A stretch of DNA of 19,217 nt from Clostridiales bacterium (GTDB taxonomy: Bacteria; Bacillota; Clostridia; Monoglobales; Monoglobaceae), in assembly GCA_016303265.1 (NCBI GenBank), contig JAEDLZ010000021.1:1-19217 (forward strand), written 5' to 3'. The notes under the pieces are model-generated. The model ran no database searches and was not told where the DNA came from. It saw only the letters and a program-made list of their open reading frames with translations. The position numbers and the translations under genes are program-made. Of this stretch, positions 13,748-19,217 are shown piece after piece (the stretch's first letter is position 1; every line of letters starts with the position of its first letter).

Positions 13748-16117
13748 ATGAACTTTTTAAAAATCAGACAACAAATAATTGAAAATCGGTATAAAAAGCT
13801 TAACGCTAAGCAGAAAGAGGCTGTTTTTAAAACGGAAGGGCCGCTTCTCGTTCTTGCAGGGGCGGGTTCGGGGAAAACGACGGTTATTATAAATAAAATT
13901 GCCCACCTGATTGAGTTTGGGAAAGCCTATTATGATACTTTTATACCGGATATATCCGACGAGGAGCTTGAGGTTCTGTCATGGTATGCAAACGGAGAGG
14001 TAGACGAGCTGCCCGAGAGCCTTGAAAAATATCTTTTCGTAGACAGAGTTTCGACGTATAATATTTTGGCGATAACCTTTACGAACAAGGCGGCGGCGGA
14101 GCTTAAGGCACGGCTTGCGGCGCGGCTGGGCGACTGCGGAAACGAGGTTGCGGCAAGCACCTTCCATTCGGCGTGCGTGCGGTTTTTGCGCAGGGATGCG
14201 GAGCGTATAGGCTATGAACGGAATTTTAATATATTTGATTCTGCGGATTCGCAGACGGTCATAAAGGAATGTATGAAAGAGCTTAATATAGACAGTAAAA
14301 ATTTTGCTCCGAAGGCATTTATGGCGGCAATAAGCAGTGCAAAGGATAGGATGATAGACCCCAAAGAGTTTAAGGAAAACGCCGGAAAGGATTATTTTGC
14401 AGGGGTTGCGGCAAGGGTTTATGAGTTATATCAGAAAAAACTAAGAGGCTACAATGCTTTTGACTTTGATGATTTAATCGGCTGTACGGTCAGGCTGTTT
14501 GAGGAAAATCCCGATATACTGGAATATTATCAGAAAAAATATAAATATATATTGGTTGACGAGTATCAGGACACAAACCATGCCCAATACCGTCTTGTGA
14601 GCCTTCTTGCCGGGAAAACCCAAAATATCTGTGTTGTGGGTGATGACGACCAGAGTATATACAAGTTCCGGGGCGCAGATATAAGCAATATCCTCGGATT
14701 TGAAACTGAATTTAAGTCGGCGGCGATAATAAAGCTGGAGGAGAATTACCGTTCCTGCGGAAATGTCCTTGCGGCGGCAAATGAGGTTATAAAGAACAAC
14801 AGAGGCAGAAGAGGCAAGGAGCTTTGGACAAAACAGGAAGCGGGCGATAAGATTGTTGTGTATCAGGCGGATAACGAGCGTGACGAAGCGAGTTTTTTGA
14901 CGCAGAAAATTGAGGAACTGTGCCAAGGCGGCGCAAGCTTTAATGATATGGTTATTCTCTATCGGATGAACGCTCAGTCCCGTGTTATCGAGGACGCTCT
15001 TTTGCACAGGGCTGTGCCGTATCGTGTTCTCGGCGGCCTGCGTTTCTATGACCGAAAGGAAATCAAGGATTTGACAAGCTACTTAAGGCTTGTCCAAAAT
15101 CATGGCGACAATGTGGCGCTAAAGCGTATTATAAACGAGCCCAAGCGTGGCATAGGCGATACAACTGTTGACAAAATTGAGGCAATTTCCGTTGCCGAGG
15201 GCGTACCTATGTACGAAATTTGCCGGGCTGCGGGCGAGTATGACGAGCTTGCAAAGGCGAAAAACAAAATTGCCGCTTTCACAGAGATAATCGACGGGCT
15301 TACCCGGACTCTTGAAAAGGAGGGAGGCCTTGAAAAATTTGTCAACGAGGTCATAGCGAGAAGCGGACTTATAAGCGCTCTTGAAACGGAAAAATCCGTT
15401 GAAAATCAGACAAGAATTGAAAATATAAAGGAATTTGTTTCCATGGTTCAGGACGCCGTTAAAAATGACGCGGCAATAACCCTTGAAAACCTGCTTGAGA
15501 ACATTTCACTTGTGTCGGACATTGATAACTATGACGAATCTGCGGAAACGGTAACGCTTATGACGCTCCACAGCGCAAAAGGGCTGGAGTTTCCGAATGT
15601 ATTCCTTGTGGGAATGGAGGAGGGAATATTCCCCGGAATGAGGGCCATCGGCTCTGAGGAGGAGCTTGAAGAGGAGCGCCGCCTTTGCTATGTTGGAGTA
15701 ACGAGGGCAAAACAGCGATTGTTCATATCCTATGCAAAGTGCAGAACTATTTTCGGCGCAACAAAGTACACTGTTTCGTCGCGGTTCATAAGTGAAATTC
15801 CCGACGAGCTTTTGGATAAACAGTTCCCGAAACGGGTAAAACAAAGTTTTGACCGTTTCGATGTGCTTGGAGGAGAAGCGAAACCTGAGTTTGACAAGGC
15901 AGACAAAAATCTCGGCCGGACCCGGCAAAAGCCTGCCGTATCAGGTGTGCAAAGCTTTGCCGAAGGCGATAAGGTGGTACATACGGTATTTGGCGGCGGA
16001 GTGGTAAAAAGTGCAAAGCCAATGGGTGCGGATTTATTTTTAATTATTGATTTTGAGAATGTGGGAGAGAAGAAGCTTCTTGCGTCCTACACCGGAGATA
16101 AGCTTGAAAAGGTGTGA
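13748..16117 (+). CDS. pcrA: UvrD/Rep-family 3'-5' DNA helicase
   Basis: ATP-driven helicase acting in repair, replication restart and removal of stalled RNA polymerase. The motifs of helicase superfamily 1 are complete. Q-motif region LNAKQKEAV, Walker A AGAGSGKT (about 37-44), ITFTNKAAAELKAR, VDEYQDTNHAQ (Walker B), GDDDQSIYKFRGAD, LEENYRS, TLMTLHSAKGLEFPNVFLVG and RRLCYVGVTRAKQRL follow in order. The C-terminus (about 738-789, GDKVVHTVFGGGVV...) is the Tudor-like segment that in PcrA contacts RNA polymerase. At 789 residues it is slightly long. An acidic insert of about 40 residues (about 59-100, DTFIPDISDEELEVL...) separates Walker A from motif Ia, where Bacillus PcrA has only a few residues. 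The stop overlaps the following methyltransferase region. Confidence 0.95.
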   Translation: MNFLKIRQQIIENRYKKLNAKQKEAVFKTEGPLLVLAGAGSGKTTVIINKIAHLIEFGKAYYDTFIPDISDEELEVLSWYANGEVDELPESLEKYLFVDRVSTYNILAITFTNKAAAELKARLAARLGDCGNEVAASTFHSACVRFLRRDAERIGYERNFNIFDSADSQTVIKECMKELNIDSKNFAPKAFMAAISSAKDRMIDPKEFKENAGKDYFAGVAARVYELYQKKLRGYNAFDFDDLIGCTVRLFEENPDILEYYQKKYKYILVDEYQDTNHAQYRLVSLLAGKTQNICVVGDDDQSIYKFRGADISNILGFETEFKSAAIIKLEENYRSCGNVLAAANEVIKNNRGRRGKELWTKQEAGDKIVVYQADNERDEASFLTQKIEELCQGGASFNDMVILYRMNAQSRVIEDALLHRAVPYRVLGGLRFYDRKEIKDLTSYLRLVQNHGDNVALKRIINEPKRGIGDTTVDKIEAISVAEGVPMYEICRAAGEYDELAKAKNKIAAFTEIIDGLTRTLEKEGGLEKFVNEVIARSGLISALETEKSVENQTRIENIKEFVSMVQDAVKNDAAITLENLLENISLVSDIDNYDESAETVTLMTLHSAKGLEFPNVFLVGMEEGIFPGMRAIGSEEELEEERRLCYVGVTRAKQRLFISYAKCRTIFGATKYTVSSRFISEIPDELLDKQFPKRVKQSFDRFDVLGGEAKPEFDKADKNLGRTRQKPAVSGVQSFAEGDKVVHTVFGGGVVKSAKPMGADLFLIIDFENVGEKKLLASYTGDKLEKV

Positions 16118-16122
16118 TTTTT

Positions 16123-16860
16123 TTGTACGGTGAATTTGCAGCCCTATATGAAAAACTGCAAGATATAGATTATGAGGCCTTTGCGGACTATATCGAAAAA
16201 ATTTTTGAGTCGGAGGGAATAAAGCCCGGACTGGTTTTAGACCTTGCCTGCGGAAACGGTACGCTCACGGCAATTATGGCAAAACGGGGCTATGAGATGA
16301 TTGGAATTGATATGTCCTGCGAAATGCTGGATATTGCAAAAAATAAGGCGGATAAAGAAAATCTTGATATATTGTACCTTAATCAGGATATGACTGATTT
16401 TGAATTATACGGAACGGTTGACGCAATAATCTGCACTCTCGATGGGGTGAATTACCTGACAGAGGACGGAGAGCTTGAGAAAACGCTTTGCCTTGTGAAA
16501 AATTATCTCAACCCCGGCGGTATAATGATTTTTGACATCAATACTGAGTATAAGCTCAGCCGTGTTTTGGGAAATAATACTTTTGTAAATGAAGAAAAGA
16601 ATATTTTTTATGTCTGGCAGAATGAGTACGAGGCGAATGAGAAAATTTGCAGCTTTTATCTTGACTTTTTTGAGAGAGAAAGCGACGGCTCATACAAAAG
16701 ATATACAGAGGAGCAGGCAGAGCGGGCGTACAGTGAAAGAGAGATAAGAGAGGCGGCAGAGAAGAGCTCCTTGACCTTTGCGGCGTTTTATGATGAATTC
16801 AGTTTTAAAAAACCGCAGACGGACAGCGAAAGATGTTTTGTGGTACTGAGAAATATTTGA
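16123..16860 (+). CDS. Class I SAM-dependent methyltransferase, substrate unknown
   Basis: About 245 residues. Motif I is LVLDLACGNGTLTAIMAKRG, followed by IGIDMSCEMLDIAKNKA with the acidic residue that binds SAM ribose. Then come LYLNQDMTDF and the substrate-side VDAIICTLDGVNYL, and NPGGIMIFDINTEYKL. The N-terminal YGEFAALYEKL is usual for this family of small-molecule or tRNA-like methyltransferases in Firmicutes. I chose TTG 16123 because AAAAGGTG lies 8 bases before it. GTG 16114 overlaps the pcrA stop and lacks a spaced site. It is co-transcribed with pcrA and followed by murI 9 bases later. The target cannot be inferred. Confidence 0.87.
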   Translation: MYGEFAALYEKLQDIDYEAFADYIEKIFESEGIKPGLVLDLACGNGTLTAIMAKRGYEMIGIDMSCEMLDIAKNKADKENLDILYLNQDMTDFELYGTVDAIICTLDGVNYLTEDGELEKTLCLVKNYLNPGGIMIFDINTEYKLSRVLGNNTFVNEEKNIFYVWQNEYEANEKICSFYLDFFERESDGSYKRYTEEQAERAYSEREIREAAEKSSLTFAAFYDEFSFKKPQTDSERCFVVLRNI

Positions 16861-16869
16861 GGTAGTAAA

Positions 16870-17664
16870 ATGGAAAGATGCGAAAGACCTGTCGGCGTGT
16901 TCGACTCGGGCGTAGGCGGAATAAGTGTCCTTAGGGAAATGGTGAGCCTTATGCCGAACGAAAATTTTATATATTACGGCGATTCGAAAAATGCGCCCTA
17001 TGGGACGAAATCCGTGAAAGAGGTGCAGGATCTTGCAATGGCAGACGCCGAGATTCTTCTCGGCATGGGAGCAAAGGCAATAGTTATTGCCTGTAACACG
17101 GCAACGGCGGTTTGTGCGGAGGTACTCCGCAAAAAATACCCGGACATCCCGGTGGTGGGAGTGGAACCCGCCCTTAAGCCTGCGGTTTTGCATAAAGAAA
17201 ATGCGAGAGTTCTCGTTATGGCGACCAATATAACCCTGAGGGAACATAAATTCCGGGCTTTGCTTGAAAAGTATTCAAAACGGGGCGAAATATATCTGCT
17301 TCCATGCCCGGGGCTTATGGACTGGGTGGAACACGGAATATTCTGCGGAGAGGAAGTCGAAAAATTTGTGGACGAACTGGTTTCTCCGTACCGGGGCAAA
17401 ATAGACAGCGTTGTGCTTGGCTGCACGCACTATCCGTTCCTTGCGGGGGCTATACAAAAGGCGGTGGGAAGAGAAGTAAGGCTTTTTGACGGAGGCAAAG
17501 GGACAGCCAGAGAACTTTTAAGGCGGCTTGAATGTATGAAATTGACAAATAATGCACAAAATATCGGAAAAGTGGAATTTATGAACAGCAACAACTGTGA
17601 GGCGGAGATAGAGCTGTCTAAGCGCTTGCTTGACCTTAAAAAAATTGTTGACAAGCCGGTTTAA
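16870..17664 (+). CDS. murI: Glutamate racemase
   Basis: Makes D-glutamate for peptidoglycan by cofactor-free racemisation with two cysteines. The 264-residue sequence has GVFDSGVGGISVL (catalytic-region Asp/Ser), YYGDSKNAPYGTKS, VIACNTATA with the first Cys (about 75) and VLGCTHYPFL with the second (about 185). PVVGVEPALKPA lies between. GAGGTAG precedes ATG 16870. It is the last gene of the pcrA-methyltransferase-murI set. Its last codons contain the promoter of the next gene, and no terminator follows, so read-through into csp is possible. Confidence 0.96.
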   Translation: MERCERPVGVFDSGVGGISVLREMVSLMPNENFIYYGDSKNAPYGTKSVKEVQDLAMADAEILLGMGAKAIVIACNTATAVCAEVLRKKYPDIPVVGVEPALKPAVLHKENARVLVMATNITLREHKFRALLEKYSKRGEIYLLPCPGLMDWVEHGIFCGEEVEKFVDELVSPYRGKIDSVVLGCTHYPFLAGAIQKAVGREVRLFDGGKGTARELLRRLECMKLTNNAQNIGKVEFMNSNNCEAEIELSKRLLDLKKIVDKPV

Positions 17665-17676
17665 GTATGATATACT
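17648..17676 (+). promoter_or_regulatory. Sigma-A promoter of csp inside the end of murI
   Basis: TTGACA (17648-17653), 17-base spacer, TATACT (17671-17676). The -35 box encodes the last residues of MurI. The start near 17683 gives a leader of about 160 bases. Confidence 0.85.
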
Positions 17677-17679
17677 CAT

Positions 17680-17846
17680 AATTGCGGCCGGTTTAAAGCC
17701 GAGAGGACAGCCGCCCGTTAGGCAGAAATTTGATGCTTAAAATAAGACGGGTGGATTATACGGGCTGCGAGATGTATTCTTATTTGCCTGCGGTAAGGAT
17801 ATAAAAAATTTTATTATTTGCGGGCAGAAAGGCTATGGAAGTTGAT
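17680..17846 (+). promoter_or_regulatory. Long structured leader of the cold-shock gene
   Basis: CAGCC and CCCGT (about 17709-17720) can pair with GGCTG and ACGGG (about 17746-17767) in a nested two-helix arrangement. A second helix TGCCTGC (17785-17791) / GCGGGCA (17820-17826), with one G-U pair, encloses an AT-rich inner hairpin and ends directly against the GAAAGG ribosome binding site. Long folded leaders are well known for cold-shock mRNAs, where they act as temperature sensors; this function is inferred. Confidence 0.45.
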
Positions 17847-18047
17847 ATGCAAAAAGGTAAGGTAAAATGGTTTAATGCTGAGAAAGGATTCGGCTTTATC
17901 GAGAGTGAAGACGGAACAGATGTATTCGTACATTTTTCAGCAATTGCCATGGAAGGCTACAAGACATTAGAGGAAGGCGCAGAGGTTGAATTTGAAGTTG
18001 TCGAAGGTGCTAAGGGTCCGCAGGCTGCAAATGTACAGCGTGTGTAA
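17847..18047 (+). CDS. csp: Cold-shock protein, CspA/CspB family
   Basis: A small single-domain (OB-fold) RNA/DNA chaperone. From ATG 17847 it has 66 residues, matching Bacillus CspB (67). RNP1 is seen as KGFGFIE and RNP2 as VFVHFSAI. The opening QKGKVKWFNAEKG and the ending VEGAKGPQAANVQ are typical. An earlier ATG at 17835 would add MEVD but is only 2 bases from GAAAGG, while GGAAG stands 4 bases before 17847; both sites are imperfect. It has its own promoter and terminator, so it is probably a single-gene unit. Confidence 0.95.
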   Translation: MQKGKVKWFNAEKGFGFIESEDGTDVFVHFSAIAMEGYKTLEEGAEVEFEVVEGAKGPQAANVQRV

Positions 18048-18084
18048 GATTTTTAATATATACGATAAACAAGAATAAGACTTG

Positions 18085-18111
18085 AAAACCGGCTCTTTTG
18101 AGTCGGTTTTT
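18085..18111 (+). terminator. Intrinsic terminator after csp
   Basis: AAAACCGGCTC (18085-18095) and GAGTCGGTTTT (18100-18110), 11 pairs with one G-U, loop TTTT, followed by T and TCTG. It lies 20 bases before the hslO start, so some read-through may feed hslO, for which I see no separate promoter. Confidence 0.8.
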
Positions 18112-18130
18112 CTGATATGAGGTGTGAAAA

Positions 18131-19021
18131 ATGGATTTACTTACAAAAGGAGTAACGAAGGACGGATTTTTAAGAATTTATTTGGTAAATTGCCGGGAAA
18201 CAGTAGATACGGCAAGGAAATTGCACAATCTTTCTCCCCTTGCTTCGGCAGTCCTTGGAAGAACTCTTGCGGCAGGGCACCTTATGGGAGCAATGCTCAA
18301 GAGTGAGAACGCAACAGTGACGATTCAGATAAAGGGCGGCGGTGAAGCCGGACTGATAATTGCGGTTGCAAATGCCTGGGGCGAGGTTAAGGGGTATATA
18401 TCAAACCCGGCGGTGGAGTTGCCTCTTAACCGGTCGGGTAAGCTTGATGTTGGGCGTGCAGTGGGTAAAAACGGCTATTTAAGCGTAATACGGGACTTGA
18501 AGATGAAAGAACCGTATATAGGGCAGGTTCCGCTTCAAACGGGCGAAATCGGCGATGATATAGCGTTTTATTTTGCTCAGTCGGAACAGATTCCCGGCGC
18601 CGTGGGGCTTGGAGTTTTGGTAGATACGGATTTAAGCATTTCGGCGTCCGGCGGATTTATAATACAGGTAATGCCCGACTGCGATGAGCTTAGCATTAAG
18701 CGGCTGGAAAAATCCGTAGAAAATATAAAAAGTGTTACGGATATGCTGAAAAGCGGAAAAAGCAACGAAGAACTTATAAGGGAAATAATGAAGGATTTTG
18801 AGGTTGACATACTTGAAGAGCAAGAGGTTAAATATAAGTGTGACTGTAGCCGGGAACGAATGGAGAAAGCTATAATAAGCCTTGGCAGACAGGAAATTCA
18901 GGATATGATTGAAGAGCAGGGTGAAGCAGAAACCGAATGCAGGTTCTGCGGGGGAAAATATCTGTTCACAAGGGCGGACTTGGAAAGAATGTTAGAATTA
19001 AGTAAAAACAAAGATAATTAA
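18131..19021 (+). CDS. hslO: Redox-regulated chaperone Hsp33
   Basis: A holdase chaperone kept inactive by zinc and switched on by oxidation plus unfolding. The 296-residue protein has the N-terminal substrate-binding core (LSPLASAVLGRTLAAGHLMGAMLK; IQIKGGGEAGLIIAVANAWGEVKGYI). Near the C-terminus are the four zinc cysteines, CDCSRERMEKA (Cys-x-Cys, about 238) and CRFCGGKYLF (Cys-x-x-Cys, about 271). GAGGTG precedes ATG 18131. Its presence suggests that the host, though probably anaerobic, meets oxidative stress. Confidence 0.96.
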   Translation: MDLLTKGVTKDGFLRIYLVNCRETVDTARKLHNLSPLASAVLGRTLAAGHLMGAMLKSENATVTIQIKGGGEAGLIIAVANAWGEVKGYISNPAVELPLNRSGKLDVGRAVGKNGYLSVIRDLKMKEPYIGQVPLQTGEIGDDIAFYFAQSEQIPGAVGLGVLVDTDLSISASGGFIIQVMPDCDELSIKRLEKSVENIKSVTDMLKSGKSNEELIREIMKDFEVDILEEQEVKYKCDCSRERMEKAIISLGRQEIQDMIEEQGEAETECRFCGGKYLFTRADLERMLELSKNKDN

Positions 19022-19093
19022 AGTAAAATTACGAAAACGAGAGAAAAATGACAGATAAATTGATATAATTGAATATAATCTCCGATATTCTTC

Positions 19094-19122
19094 TTGACTT
19101 TTCAGAGTGAACAGAGTATAAT
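19094..19122 (+). promoter_or_regulatory. Sigma-A promoter of the tRNA gene
   Basis: TTGACT (19094-19099), 17-base spacer, perfect TATAAT (19117-19122), 44 bases before the tRNA: a strong stable-RNA promoter. Nothing else is seen in 19022-19093. Confidence 0.88.
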
Positions 19123-19166
19123 AATTTTTGTTGTCACGGGAAATCGGAGACAGCGAGGATTGATGT

Positions 19167-19217
19167 GGGCGCTTAGCTCAGCTGGGAGAGCATCTGCCTT
19201 ACAAGCAGAGGGTCATA
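19167..19217 (+). tRNA. tRNA-Val (anticodon UAC), cut by the window end
   Basis: The acceptor strand GGGCGCT and TA are followed by the D arm GCTC...GAGC. The anticodon stem TCTGC/GCAGA holds the loop CTTACAA, with anticodon TAC. The T arm and 3' acceptor lie beyond the window. Confidence 0.93.

Noticed and set aside
1..19217. CRISPR array, insertion sequence, prophage or plasmid genes
   Set aside because: No regularly spaced repeats, transposase, integrase or phage-like genes were found on either strand.

Overview
The window looks like the chromosome of a low-to-mid G+C, spore-forming anaerobic member of the Firmicutes, class Clostridia. The pointers are an intact pro-sigma-K gene, a NifS/NifU/MnmA sulfur-transfer cluster, PcrA, Hsp33 and a small cold-shock protein, purine-rich Shine-Dalgarno sites, some TTG/GTG starts, and near-consensus sigma-A promoters with 17-base spacers. 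I cannot place it to genus.

Left block (1-2073, + strand): an ApbE-type flavin transferase, a ComEC-like metallo-beta-lactamase-fold protein and a DUF3006 protein are packed as one unit. It ends at a strong two-way terminator (2186-2232) shared with the convergent AraC gene.

Sugar island (2418-8239): two modules, each an AraC/cupin regulator divergent from a carbohydrate enzyme. Module 1 is AraC(-) / TIM-barrel sugar isomerase-epimerase, then a Gfo/Idh/MocA oxidoreductase, then a broken nagB (one-base frameshift plus loss of the 3' part). Module 2 is AraC(-) / GH4 glycosidase. The control regions are unusually readable: overlapping face-to-face promoters in module 1, and in module 2 an inverted repeat placed symmetrically 4 bp from both -35 boxes. 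A 12-bp hairpin sits exactly between the Shine-Dalgarno and the start codon of the oxidoreductase gene.

Middle (8240-10568): a row of hairpins, sigK with a hydrophobic pro-sequence and no intervening element, a lipoprotein-like second ComEC-type MBL protein, and ribonuclease HI.

Right block (10604-19217): nifS-nifU-mnmA (sulfur supply for Fe-S clusters and 2-thiouridine in tRNA), then pcrA-methyltransferase-murI, then csp, hslO and the first 51 bases of tRNA-Val(UAC). nifS and csp have good sigma-A promoters and long structured leaders; the csp promoter lies in the last codons of murI.

I found no CRISPR array, insertion sequence, phage or plasmid gene. The most interesting material is regulatory: the looped-out ribosome binding site at 4249-4295, the symmetric operator candidate at 6759-6795, the unexplained nifS and csp leaders, and the decaying nagB.
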